Origin: Pedobacter cryoconitis
Lineage (GTDB): Bacteria > Bacteroidota > Bacteroidia > Sphingobacteriales > Sphingobacteriaceae
Reading direction: 5' to 3'
Length of the DNA: 64,000 nt
NCBI RefSeq assembly: GCF_001590605.1
Contig: NZ_CP014504.1
Location: 2,170,001 to 2,234,000 of the forward strand
A program made the translations under genes and the position numbers. Below are positions 55,110-63,363 of the stretch, in pieces (positions within the stretch are counted from its first letter, which is position 1; each line of letters begins with the position of its first letter). The notes under the pieces were generated by a model. That model was given only the letters and a program-made list of their open reading frames with translations, ran no database searches and was not told where the DNA came from.

Positions 55110-57627
55110 AATCTATATTTTCCTCTTATTAATTCTGGCCCCTGTTCTTTTAAATGCACAGAACCGGATCGGGCTATTAAACACGCCTATAAAAATCACT
55201 CACCGAAAAGGATTAATTTCTTCCTTTATGACTCAGGTTGAGCAAACCGGTATCTTATTAACTTATAACCCAGATAATATCAGGTTAAACCGAAAGATAA
55301 CCTTATCCAACCGGATCAGGACTGTCGGAGAATTACTGGAAGAAATTTTACGTGCAGAATCTATTCAAATTAAAGAATACGAAGGAAAAATATTGCTGAT
55401 TAGTAATCCCAGGCTCATTACCGTAAGCGGATTTATCAAAGAACAAGGGAGTGCTGAGGTCATTATTGGTGCCAATATTACAGCGCGTGAAAATAATATT
55501 GCTGTAACCAACGGTTTTGGGTTCTATAGTATTAGTCTTGAAAAAGGCAGTTATGAATTGACAGTTACCCATACTGGCTATTCGCCAATCCGTATCAAGG
55601 TTGATTTAGAAAATGAAAATATCCGGAACGATATCTTTCTGAAATCCGGAGTAGACCTCCCTGAACTTGTCGTTACCAAAAGCAACGAATCCCGGAATAA
55701 TTTAAATTTAAGCGGAGACCATGTCGATCTGGAAGCCGCAAATAAACTCCCCTCCTTTCTGGGTGAAAAAGACGTGATCAGGGCCGTGCAGTTATATCCC
55801 GGTGTTTCTGGTAACACAGGGGGCTCGGTAAGCATGTTTGTCAGAGGCGGAAATGCTGACCAGAACCTGGTTACCCTCGATGATATCTCTATTTATAATA
55901 TCAATCACTTTAACGGGATGTTTTCTATATTTAATCCCGATGTACTTAAAAGTGTAGATTTTTACCGCAGTGATTTTCCTTCAAAATATGGCGGCCGTCT
56001 TTCTTCGGTATTGAATGTCCGTTCTAAAGATGGTAATATGGAAGAATATCATGGCCATACCACCATTGGTCTATTATATGCATCTACGGGACTTGAAGGC
56101 CCTATCGTTAAAAACAAGGCTTCTTTTTCTTTAAATACCAGAAGAAGCTGGCTGGACTTACTGGGTGCCAAAGCATTAGAAGATGCAGGCCTGTACTACT
56201 ATTTTCTAGATTTTAACTTGAAACTCAATTATATAGCAAATCCAAATAATAGGTTCTATGTCAGCACTTATTTAGGGAATGATTCTTACCGGCAGAAATT
56301 AGAATATCCCGAAGAAATCAAAGAGACACTCAGGTCAACCTTAAAGTGGGGAAACAGACTGGTCGCATTTAGATGGAACAGCATTTTAAGTCCCCGTCTG
56401 TTTAAGAATACCACAGCTACGTTTAGCCAGTACAGAAATAGTCTGGACTTAAACCTATTGTCTACCTTGGTTGGCTTACCAAGCCGCGTTTACAGCACAG
56501 TAAAAGATTATGGATTAAAAAGTGATTTCAATTATTATTTAAGACCCGATCTTAAACTAAATTTTGGAGGTGGCGTGAGTATGAATTCATTTATCTTTCC
56601 GGTTGGTTTAAGTACCGAAGAAAGCATTACCATCAATACCTTAAATCTGGATGCTTATATTGAAGATGAAGTTAAGATCGGGTCGCGTTCAGAATTAACG
56701 GCAGGTTTACACTATACCGGGTTTAAATCCGGCAATACAGTTTATAACACTTTGCAGCCAAGGATCAGATTCTCTTATCGTTTAAGTGACAACCAGGTAA
56801 TTACTGCTTCTTATTCAAAAATGTCGCAATTTATACATCAGTTTACGACAAATGGTCTTTCAGTTCCAACGGAATTCAGGATCCCCAGCAGTAAAAATAT
56901 TAAACCGGAGTCTTCAGAAATCTTAAACCTTTCTTACCGGCTGCAAGCTGGAAAAACAAGTAGCTTTACTTTCGAAGCTTATTACAAAAAAATGGATAAC
57001 TTGCTAGCACTGGGCTCAGGGCAAGACATCGCCAATGGCTATTTTGCCAGAAAAATTGAAGACCGGCTGGCATCTGGAAAAGGAATCAGCAAGGGCATAG
57101 AATTTAGTTATGTACAACAATTAAACTGGCTGAGATTTCAAATGGCCTATACCCTGTCTAAAACAACCGGCCAGTTTAAAGCATTGAACCTTGGAAAAAG
57201 CTTTCCTTTAGATCAGGATTTAAGACATAACTTTAACTTTGCAGTTAATGCTTCTTTAGGAAAAAGACTGGAAATATCTGCCCTTTGGACCTACATCACA
57301 GGCCGGCACGTTACTGTACCTCAAACCATCCATAAAAGCATCGATGAAGTGCTGGGCAATACGACCTCACCAGATACGTATGTAATTTCAGGACTAAACA
57401 ATTACACACTGGGCAACAATTATAAACTTGACATTGGTTTAAACCTTACCCGGAAATTTAGCAACGGACATCAGAGAATCTGGACATTGGGAATGTACAA
57501 TGCAATTGCAAATTCACCATCTGCTTATTTATATGTATCGACAAATAATCAGTCCAATAAAGTTAGTATACTGGAGCAAGAAAAGATAAAACTAATTCCC
57601 TATTTTACCTTCACCTATAAATTTTAG
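55093..57627 (+). CDS. TonB-dependent receptor with STN domain (signal-transducing)
   Basis: An 844-residue outer membrane receptor. ATG 55093 is chosen over an in-frame GTG at 55087. After the signal peptide (IFLLLILAPVLLNAQ) comes an STN (secretin/TonB N-terminal) domain (about 30-105, KITLSNRIRTVGELLEEILR), which in this family contacts FecR in the periplasm. Then a CarboxypepD-like domain (VSGFIKEQGSAEVIIGANIT), a plug (ELVVTKSNESRNNLNLSGDH, MFVRGGNADQNLVTLDDI) and barrel ending IKLIPYFTFTYKF. The partner is the DUF4249 lipoprotein rather than SusD. Ligand unknown. Confidence 0.94.
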   Translation: MTTGNKIYIFLLLILAPVLLNAQNRIGLLNTPIKITHRKGLISSFMTQVEQTGILLTYNPDNIRLNRKITLSNRIRTVGELLEEILRAESIQIKEYEGKILLISNPRLITVSGFIKEQGSAEVIIGANITARENNIAVTNGFGFYSISLEKGSYELTVTHTGYSPIRIKVDLENENIRNDIFLKSGVDLPELVVTKSNESRNNLNLSGDHVDLEAANKLPSFLGEKDVIRAVQLYPGVSGNTGGSVSMFVRGGNADQNLVTLDDISIYNINHFNGMFSIFNPDVLKSVDFYRSDFPSKYGGRLSSVLNVRSKDGNMEEYHGHTTIGLLYASTGLEGPIVKNKASFSLNTRRSWLDLLGAKALEDAGLYYYFLDFNLKLNYIANPNNRFYVSTYLGNDSYRQKLEYPEEIKETLRSTLKWGNRLVAFRWNSILSPRLFKNTTATFSQYRNSLDLNLLSTLVGLPSRVYSTVKDYGLKSDFNYYLRPDLKLNFGGGVSMNSFIFPVGLSTEESITINTLNLDAYIEDEVKIGSRSELTAGLHYTGFKSGNTVYNTLQPRIRFSYRLSDNQVITASYSKMSQFIHQFTTNGLSVPTEFRIPSSKNIKPESSEILNLSYRLQAGKTSSFTFEAYYKKMDNLLALGSGQDIANGYFARKIEDRLASGKGISKGIEFSYVQQLNWLRFQMAYTLSKTTGQFKALNLGKSFPLDQDLRHNFNFAVNASLGKRLEISALWTYITGRHVTVPQTIHKSIDEVLGNTTSPDTYVISGLNNYTLGNNYKLDIGLNLTRKFSNGHQRIWTLGMYNAIANSPSAYLYVSTNNQSNKVSILEQEKIKLIPYFTFTYKF

Positions 57628-57629
57628 CT

Positions 57630-58583
57630 ATGTCTGTTTGCAGGAAAATAAATCTTCTCGCCTTGTTCTTTTTAATAGTTTTGAATGGCTGTGAAAAAGA
57701 AACTACAGTAGACATCTCAGGCAAAACTCCCCAACTGGTTGTATTAGGGGAATTTAACCAGCAAAATGATGCATTAATCAATCTAAGTACTTCTATTTTT
57801 TCTTCAGCAGCAGGTGGATTTCCCAATGTTGAAGATGCTCAGGTCAGTCTTCTTGATCAGAATAATAACCTGATCGAAAAGTATCTTTACCAGGGAAAAG
57901 GAAATTACACTGGAAAAAAGGCTTTTGCTGGTCAAAATTATAAATTGTCTATTGCCTATCAGGGAAAAACATACCAGGCAGCAACGACGATTCCACCTGC
58001 TTTTCAACTGAACCTGATTGAACGGGATTCAAACTATATGGAGGTCGGAATTACTGACTTTAATACAGAACCTAATTTCTACACCTTTGAACTGAGCGCA
58101 AGGAATTATACTATAGACAGATACTACCTGACCAGCGGACAAAAGGTAAAGGTTAATTCAGAAGCTGAATTTACTGCATTATTGAAAACCAATCCTGCTC
58201 TGGTACTTCAACGGGACACTACCTTTGATACTAAATTTAATAGATTAACTATTACGACCGACGATCCCAGAACTGAGAATGTAAGATTCAATGTATTAAA
58301 AGATCATTCAGGAAGGATTTTTTTAACAGATAAAACATTTAACGGAACGCAGACAAAATTAGAAATTGACTTTGAGGAGAGCACATTGAAGCCTGAAAAT
58401 ACGCAGTATACATTAATTGTAAAGTCAACCGCTGCTGTCTATTTTGATTATTTATACAGTATTGATCTGCAAGCTGCCAAAGGTCTCGTTGGTGTGCTGG
58501 ATGTCCCTATTAAAGGAAACATATCAGATGCTTTTGGAATTTGGGGAGCTGCTTATATCCAAAAAATCAATATCAAAAACTAA
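57630..58583 (+). CDS. DUF4249 lipoprotein
   Basis: A 317-residue lipoprotein with signal LLALFFLIVLNGC (lipidated Cys at about 21). The start of the mature protein (EKETTVDISGKTPQLVVLGE), then NVEDAQVSLLDQNNNLIEKY, GKKAFAGQNYKLSIAYQGKT and TTIPPAFQLNLIERDS, matches DUF4249, a family found beside FecR-linked receptors. It lies 2 bases after the receptor stop and ends the operon. It likely acts as a surface partner or lid for the receptor. Confidence 0.9.
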   Translation: MSVCRKINLLALFFLIVLNGCEKETTVDISGKTPQLVVLGEFNQQNDALINLSTSIFSSAAGGFPNVEDAQVSLLDQNNNLIEKYLYQGKGNYTGKKAFAGQNYKLSIAYQGKTYQAATTIPPAFQLNLIERDSNYMEVGITDFNTEPNFYTFELSARNYTIDRYYLTSGQKVKVNSEAEFTALLKTNPALVLQRDTTFDTKFNRLTITTDDPRTENVRFNVLKDHSGRIFLTDKTFNGTQTKLEIDFEESTLKPENTQYTLIVKSTAAVYFDYLYSIDLQAAKGLVGVLDVPIKGNISDAFGIWGAAYIQKINIKN

Positions 58584-58802
58584 AAGCTATGTTTAATCTG
58601 CTTTATAAAAACACAGCGGCTGAAAACCGTTCAGGAATTTTTGAAGCCTAAAAAAAGCCATTAGGAAAAACATTAATATTGACGTTATAAATTGTTTTAG
58701 CTATAAAAAACTGAATTACAGTCATTTATTATGCTAAAATAAGCGGTTATTTTTTTATACTTGGTAAATAAAAGCCAATTATATTGACCAAAAGGGATTA
58801 CT

Positions 58803-59159
58803 ATGGAATCAGAAAAAACCGTTTACAGTTATTTTAGTGACACGATGTTACTCAAACATTTAAAAAAAGGTGACCGGCTCGCATTCACAGAAATTTTTGA
58901 ACGGTACTGGAAGAAAGTCTATAACGAGTCTTATAAAAGAATACAAAATCCAACGCTTGCTGAATCAATTACTGAAATTGTTTTCGTTGGTCTTTGGGAA
59001 GAAAAGGAAAATAAAAAAAAACAAAAATTACTTCCTTATTTATTAACTTCTTTACGTTCTCATGTGCTGCAACTCTATAGAGAGGGAAAAGCAGTACCAC
59101 GTGTTGAGCGCAAGTCAAATTATTCAATGTTAACGTGCATCCATACCGGAATTAATTAG
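58803..59159 (+). CDS. Short ECF sigma-like protein, region 2 only
   Basis: A 118-residue protein that looks like the first half of an ECF sigma factor: LLKHLKKGDRLAFTEIFERY and LLPYLLTSLRSHVLQLYREG form region 2 (about 15-95). The DNA-binding region 4 is missing: the frame ends MLTCIHTGIN with a stop and a terminator follows 40 bases later. AAAAGGGA lies 8 bases before the ATG, so it is likely translated. It may be a decayed sigma factor, or a trimmed protein that binds RNA polymerase core without promoter contact. Confidence 0.75.
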   Translation: MESEKTVYSYFSDTMLLKHLKKGDRLAFTEIFERYWKKVYNESYKRIQNPTLAESITEIVFVGLWEEKENKKKQKLLPYLLTSLRSHVLQLYREGKAVPRVERKSNYSMLTCIHTGIN

Positions 59160-59195
59160 AGTTCCTGTTGTTCTGCATCTGTTTAAAAGCAGCTA

Positions 59196-59233
59196 AAGAA
59201 AGCTGGTGAATAATTCATTTCACCAGCTTTCTT
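59196..59233. terminator. Bidirectional terminator
   Basis: A 15-bp perfect stem AAGAAAGCTGGTGAA / TTCACCAGCTTTCTT lies between converging genes. Confidence 0.9.
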
Positions 59234-59242
59234 ATCAACTGA

Positions 59243-60019
59243 TTACTGAGGCGTAAATTTAAAAGAGTGAATGATCATTTCTACTTCCTGTCCATTTATA
59301 GGAGCATGGCCACTAAACAACCATAAATTCATATGTACCGGCAGCGCTTCTGTACTAACCGGGAAACCTGCAGGAGTATTGTAGGAATAAAAAGCATTGG
59401 CTTCGTTTTGCGTATGTCCATGATAACTTTTATAAGCCACCTGTTGGTTCGTACGGGTGAATTTATAAGTACTATAAGTACCATTTAAAGCTAGTTCATA
59501 AGTTTTAGAATCTCTTGTGTCTGGATTTCCATAGGCAGGATAGACTGTATAATTAAAATTAGGCCATTGGCTATTTCCCCATCTTGCAAATTCAATATCC
59601 ACTTCATGATGACCGTCATCGCCATCCTTATAATTGAACAAGCCAAATACCAGGTTTGGATCTAACTGATCCGGGCGGCCTTCTATTTGCCAGACATAAG
59701 AACCATAGCCAAATTTCTGCTGCGAATAAATCTCCGCACAATTCCATCTGCCAGTTGCCGGATCTTTTTTTAATTTTAAGTGAAGGAATCCCTGAGCATC
59801 CACCCAGACACTGTTTCCAGACCAATAATTAGGACCTGGGCCTACAGTCGTATTACCCAGGTCCTTCACATTCCAGGTAAGACCGCTAAAGAAAATGGTA
59901 CTGACTGCAGCAACCGATTTTTTGTCTGTTTGCTGCCCGGTATTGTAAGCAGTGGCCTGATCTTTTTTACAAGAGATGGAGAGCATCGCAATGACTGCGA
60001 TAAAATACATGTTTTTCAT
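59243..60019 (-). CDS. GH16-family lipoprotein
   Basis: A 258-residue lipoprotein (MKNMYFIAVIAMLSISCKKD, lipidated Cys17) with a single beta-jelly-roll domain. The catalytic signature ExDxE is present as EVDIEF in DGHHEVDIEFARWG (residues about 138-152), flanked by GSYVWQIEGRPDQLDPNLVF on one side. GH16 enzymes cut beta-1,3- or beta-1,4-glucans, agars or carrageenans; substrate cannot be assigned. It stands alone, with a strong terminator shared with the sigma fragment. Confidence 0.85.
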   Translation of the reverse strand: MKNMYFIAVIAMLSISCKKDQATAYNTGQQTDKKSVAAVSTIFFSGLTWNVKDLGNTTVGPGPNYWSGNSVWVDAQGFLHLKLKKDPATGRWNCAEIYSQQKFGYGSYVWQIEGRPDQLDPNLVFGLFNYKDGDDGHHEVDIEFARWGNSQWPNFNYTVYPAYGNPDTRDSKTYELALNGTYSTYKFTRTNQQVAYKSYHGHTQNEANAFYSYNTPAGFPVSTEALPVHMNLWLFSGHAPINGQEVEMIIHSFKFTPQ

Positions 60020-60102
60020 AAGTTTTTGGTTTTGGTAGGTTTAGTTATTTATATAATCATCTAACCTATTGACACTTAATAAAACAAACAGGGGTAATGA
60101 AA

Positions 60103-60243
60103 TCACAAATATTTCTCAGACAGCCAGTCAAGCATTTCAGGTTTACAGAAAAACATCCACAATTTGAACCAGCTATCAAAAACCTGGGCAAATAAAGGTA
60201 TAGTTTTTAAAAAGCTAAACCTCCTGACAATGAAATAGAACAT
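60103..60243 (-). CDS. 46-aa small protein downstream of the SRPBCC gene
   Basis: ATG 60243 begins 4 bases after the TAA of the SRPBCC gene. The product starts MFYFIVRRFSFLKTIPLFAQ and ends FCKPEMLDWLSEKYL. It is aromatic- and Leu-rich with a likely amphipathic or membrane-surface helix. The tight spacing and sensible composition favour a real gene. No family is recognised. Confidence 0.5.
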   Translation of the reverse strand: MFYFIVRRFSFLKTIPLFAQVFDSWFKLWMFFCKPEMLDWLSEKYL

Positions 60244-60247
60244 AGTC

Positions 60248-61162
60248 TTATCTCGTTTCACTTAGCTCTTTAATATGCTCCATCACTCTTAAATGTACAT
60301 TTCTGGTAATACTTTCTGCCCACATATCATAATACCAGGTTGGAAAAACATGTAATTTATACCAGCTATTCCCAATTAGTGTAGTCGTACCATTGCCATT
60401 ATCTTTAAGTATAAATTGACCTTTCAGGATATCAATATGCCCCATGATTTCAGGATCCTTTGGCTGTCCGATAATATCGAAAGTAAGATTCCTGTTCACA
60501 TTATAAGTCACTATTTTTTCGTCAAAAATATATCCATTACTAAAAATACATTTGCGCCCCGCCCCTTTGTAATACCCGGTTACCGTAGTTGCAGCAGGGC
60601 TTGGCATCCCGATATTAAACAACCAGTAACTATTCCTATGCTGTATCGGCTCAAATGAAACTACATTCCTCCATATTTCCTGAGGGCTTGCCTTAATAAT
60701 GATTTCATCAGCAACCATATGCTCATAATGATGTTCCTGAACTGCATCAGTAATGAAAAGGACAACCATTAAGGAAAAGACACTTACATTTAGCTTTTGA
60801 CTCTGCTTTTTCAAGATCATGCGGCCAATAAATGCACCAATGATAATAAAACAAAAAACCAGGGGAGAAACGATTATCAGACAAATGAATCCCTCTCTAA
60901 GAAAAACAAAACTGAGTAATATTGCTGTTAAACCACTCAAACAAGAATAGCCAACAACTGCTTTACTGCTTAACTTCAGGCTTTTCCAGAACCAGCTATT
61001 AATCATTCCCATAAGCAAAGGGAGAATAACAAACTCGGAATAAATCATTACTCCGTCCCTGTTCGTAAAGAAATATCCGGTAAGCCCAATGATGAATAAG
61101 GCTAAGAGATTTGAAAAAAGAAATCCCGCTAATAAGGAAAAATTGAATGATTTACGTAGCAT
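60248..61162 (-). CDS. Membrane protein with C-terminal SRPBCC domain
   Basis: A 304-residue protein with about four or five membrane helices in the first 150 residues (FLFSNLLALFIIGLTGYFFT, GLTAILLSFVFLREGFICLI, LMVVLFITDA). A soluble SRPBCC (START-like) domain follows, beginning DEIIIKASPQEIWRNVVSFE and including YYKGAGRKCIFSNGYIFDEK and GTTTLIGNSWYKLHV. SRPBCC domains bind hydrophobic ligands. The combination suggests a membrane-linked lipid or polyketide handling role; unproven. A 46-aa gene follows 4 bases after its stop. Confidence 0.75.
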   Translation of the reverse strand: MLRKSFNFSLLAGFLFSNLLALFIIGLTGYFFTNRDGVMIYSEFVILPLLMGMINSWFWKSLKLSSKAVVGYSCLSGLTAILLSFVFLREGFICLIIVSPLVFCFIIIGAFIGRMILKKQSQKLNVSVFSLMVVLFITDAVQEHHYEHMVADEIIIKASPQEIWRNVVSFEPIQHRNSYWLFNIGMPSPAATTVTGYYKGAGRKCIFSNGYIFDEKIVTYNVNRNLTFDIIGQPKDPEIMGHIDILKGQFILKDNGNGTTTLIGNSWYKLHVFPTWYYDMWAESITRNVHLRVMEHIKELSETR

Positions 61163-61219
61163 ATAAAAATTTTAAAACTTATATTATTTGATAAAAACCA
61201 AGTTATTAACCGGGTAAAT

Positions 61220-62146
61220 CTAAATCCGTATGCTTAGAATATCTTTCACAGCATGTTCTGCTTTGGAAAATAAAAAAGTATAACCGTTATCCAACAGACG
61301 TTTGGGCGTAACCCATCTGCTTTTTAAAATAAGCTCAGTTTCTGTTCCAATCAATTTTGCACCAATTTCCAGTAACCATGCTGGAGCAGGGAACCCGAAG
61401 GGAATGCCGTAAGATCTGCGAAGCAATTTCATCAGGTCTGTGTTACTGAGCGCCTCTGGCGCAGCACAATTAATAATCCCACTTAATTCTTCCTTTTGTA
61501 GTAACCATTCCGTACATTTTGCGGCATCCTGCTCATGAATCCATGAAACATACTGTTGGCCATCTCCCTGATGCCCACCCAGTCCAAATTTCACCAGGTT
61601 CAGCAAACGGGGAAATGCACCATCGCTCCGGCCAAGAACAATAGCCATACGTAAAGCAACCTTCCTTGTCTTTGGCGTATCTGTCTCAAAGAAAGTACGT
61701 TCCCATAACCGGCAAACATCAATAGAAAAACCATAACCAATATCTCCGGTTTCTTCATCCTGAGGATGGTCTTCAGCGTGGCGGTAAATAGTTGCAGAAG
61801 TTACATTGATCCACAGCTTAGGAGGAGCCTTCATTTTACCAATGACCAAAGCCAGCAGTTGGGTCGGTTGCTGTCTTGACGCAATAATTTCTTGCCTATT
61901 TTTCTCCGTATACCGGCAATTCACATTTTTACCACAAAGATTTATTAAAAGATCAGCTCCTTCTAAAATATCAGCCCATTCTCCCTCATTTATTCCATCC
62001 CACACTAATGTTTTAATATTTTCATCTGCTGTCTTTTGAGTTCTGCTCAGGATGATAACTTCAGCAGCCAGTTCCCGATAATATTGTGCCAGTACACCCC
62101 CCAGGTAACCATTACCTCCGGCCAGAATAATTTTATTATACTTCAT
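61220..62146 (-). CDS. TIGR01777 family NAD-dependent epimerase/dehydratase-like protein
   Basis: A 308-residue protein of the SDR39U1/YfcH type. The nucleotide-binding start ILAGGNGYLGGVLAQYYREL has GxxGxxG, followed by LINLCGKNVNCRYTEKNRQE, a family hallmark. The C-terminal DUF1731 domain has FPAPAWLLEIGAKLIGTETE and SRWVTPKRLLDNGYTFLF. Enzymatic role unknown. It follows a membrane protein gene by 44 bases and shares its promoter and GbsR-type operator. Confidence 0.92.
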   Translation of the reverse strand: MKYNKIILAGGNGYLGGVLAQYYRELAAEVIILSRTQKTADENIKTLVWDGINEGEWADILEGADLLINLCGKNVNCRYTEKNRQEIIASRQQPTQLLALVIGKMKAPPKLWINVTSATIYRHAEDHPQDEETGDIGYGFSIDVCRLWERTFFETDTPKTRKVALRMAIVLGRSDGAFPRLLNLVKFGLGGHQGDGQQYVSWIHEQDAAKCTEWLLQKEELSGIINCAAPEALSNTDLMKLLRRSYGIPFGFPAPAWLLEIGAKLIGTETELILKSRWVTPKRLLDNGYTFLFSKAEHAVKDILSIRI

Positions 62147-62190
62147 CTGCTTATTTGTTTTTTAAATGGGACCTTTGATATAGGTTCATA

Positions 62191-62679
62191 TTAATGGATT
62201 AAAAGAATAATCAAAAGAATTACTAAACGATAGAACATCCACGTAATGGTCAATGTCCAGCCAAGTTTCAGAAGTTTAGTTCTGCGGATATGCTCCAGAA
62301 ACATTAAACCAGCAACTCCCATAAAGTAAGTTGCATAAACTAATGGAGGAAAGATTATCCAGTGTACGCTCCATATACCTGGTAAAAGTAATAATGCGCC
62401 TCCAAAAGAAATCGTCATCATATGACAAAGGTAATTCCATTTTATATCGGTATTTACCTTCATCCTGCTGACCACCAATCCCTGAAAAAATAGCTGCCCA
62501 CCACAAATCAAATACTCCCGGTAAATATGACCTTCAGGTAACAAGCCATTCATTAGCCCTGCATAACCTGAGAGCACATAAGCAACCCCGGCCCAGCTAA
62601 AGATCAAATAAATGATCCGGTAATTGACCAATGGAAATTCAGTGTCTGATAACATTAATAAGCTCCTTAAAGTACTCAT
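62191..62679 (-). CDS. Hypothetical integral membrane protein, 162 aa
   Basis: Small membrane protein with four hydrophobic helices (YLIFSWAGVAYVLSGYAGLM, MMTISFGGALLLLPGIWSVH, PPLVYATYFMGVAGLMFLEH, LTITWMFYRLVILLIILLIH). It is not assigned to a family. It heads the operon with the TIGR01777 gene, under an operator that matches one upstream of the GbsR gene. Co-occurrence of a membrane protein, an epimerase-like protein and a GbsR regulator suggests an envelope or osmotic role; this is inference. Confidence 0.75.
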   Translation of the reverse strand: MSTLRSLLMLSDTEFPLVNYRIIYLIFSWAGVAYVLSGYAGLMNGLLPEGHIYREYLICGGQLFFQGLVVSRMKVNTDIKWNYLCHMMTISFGGALLLLPGIWSVHWIIFPPLVYATYFMGVAGLMFLEHIRRTKLLKLGWTLTITWMFYRLVILLIILLIH

Positions 62680-62692
62680 CTTTTATATATTT

Positions 62693-62716
62693 AATTTTCA
62701 GTAATTTTTGAAAGTT
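62693..62716. promoter_or_regulatory. Probable GbsR operator, site 2
   Basis: AATTTTCA-N8-TGAAAGTT, one mismatch between the arms, located 14-37 bases before the start of the membrane protein gene. It matches site 1 at 63292-63315. Confidence 0.6.
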
Positions 62717-62728
62717 TAGTGGGTAAAA

Positions 62729-62752
62729 AAAATCTTCCAATGTGAAGATTTT
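62729..62752 (-). terminator. Terminator of the GbsR gene
   Basis: AAAATCTTC / GAAGATTTT with a 6-base loop, preceded and followed by A/T runs, 9 bases after the stop. Confidence 0.8.
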
Positions 62753-62761
62753 AATATTTAC

Positions 62762-63268
62762 TTATTTAAACATCTTAAATATGGACCCCCAAAACCAGCT
62801 TTCTTCTGCCTTAAGCATTGTATCTAAAGTTTTATCCACATTTTTAGCTAATTTATTAATGTCTTTAACAGATTTCGTAAAGGTCATAAATTCAGGATCT
62901 TTTGCATCTCCTTCCACTTTAGACAATTCATCAAGAATTTTGATCACCGGATCAAGTTCTCTTTTTCTTCGTTCCTTAGCTACTTGCCTGGCGATATTCC
63001 AGGTATCTTTATCTGCAAAGAAATACTCTTTACGCTCCCCTGCTTTATGTTGTTTTTCTACTAAGCCCCACCCAATTAATTCTCTGAGCGTCATGTTTGC
63101 ATTACCTCTTGAAATACTCAGGGTAACCATGATTTCTTCGGTCGTTAGCGCTTCAGGTGAAATTAAGAGTAAGGCATGAACCTGTGCCATAGTCCGGTTG
63201 ATCCCCCATTCAGAACCCAATTTCCCCCATGCCTCTATAAACTTCTGTTTTGCTTCTGATAATTCCAT
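62762..63268 (-). CDS. GbsR/MarR family transcriptional regulator
   Basis: A 168-residue regulator. ATG 63268 is preferred over an in-frame TTG two codons upstream. The winged HTH has EWGINRTMAQVHALLLISPE, EALTTEEIMVTLSISRGNAN and MTLRELIGWGLVEKQHKAGE, which is the GbsR signature. The C-terminal helix (about 90-168) is a likely dimerisation arm. Bacillus GbsR senses choline; the effector here is unknown. An inverted repeat 24-47 bases before its start recurs before the next operon downstream, so autoregulation and control of that operon are likely. Confidence 0.92.
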   Translation of the reverse strand: MELSEAKQKFIEAWGKLGSEWGINRTMAQVHALLLISPEALTTEEIMVTLSISRGNANMTLRELIGWGLVEKQHKAGERKEYFFADKDTWNIARQVAKERRKRELDPVIKILDELSKVEGDAKDPEFMTFTKSVKDINKLAKNVDKTLDTMLKAEESWFWGSIFKMFK

Positions 63269-63291
63269 GAACAAATATACATAATTTATCG

Positions 63292-63315
63292 AACTTTCAA
63301 TAATTACTGAAAGTT
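63292..63315. promoter_or_regulatory. Probable GbsR operator, site 1
   Basis: AACTTTCA-N8-TGAAAGTT is a perfect 8-bp inverted repeat located just upstream of the GbsR gene. Site 2 is at 62693-62716. Confidence 0.65.
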
Positions 63316-63363
63316 TATTTTAAACTAAAGCCTACTTATTAATTACAAACACCAATCCCTTTA

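Noticed and set aside
58589..58651. 20-codon ORF just after the DUF4249 stop (MFNLLYKNTAAENRSGIFEA)
   Set aside because: Too short and without supporting signals, although the close spacing is suggestive.
60099..60200. Plus-strand 32-codon ORF MKSQIFLRQPVKHFRFTEKH opposite the 46-codon gene
   Set aside because: It is the antisense of a better-supported minus-strand small gene placed 4 bases after an operon member.
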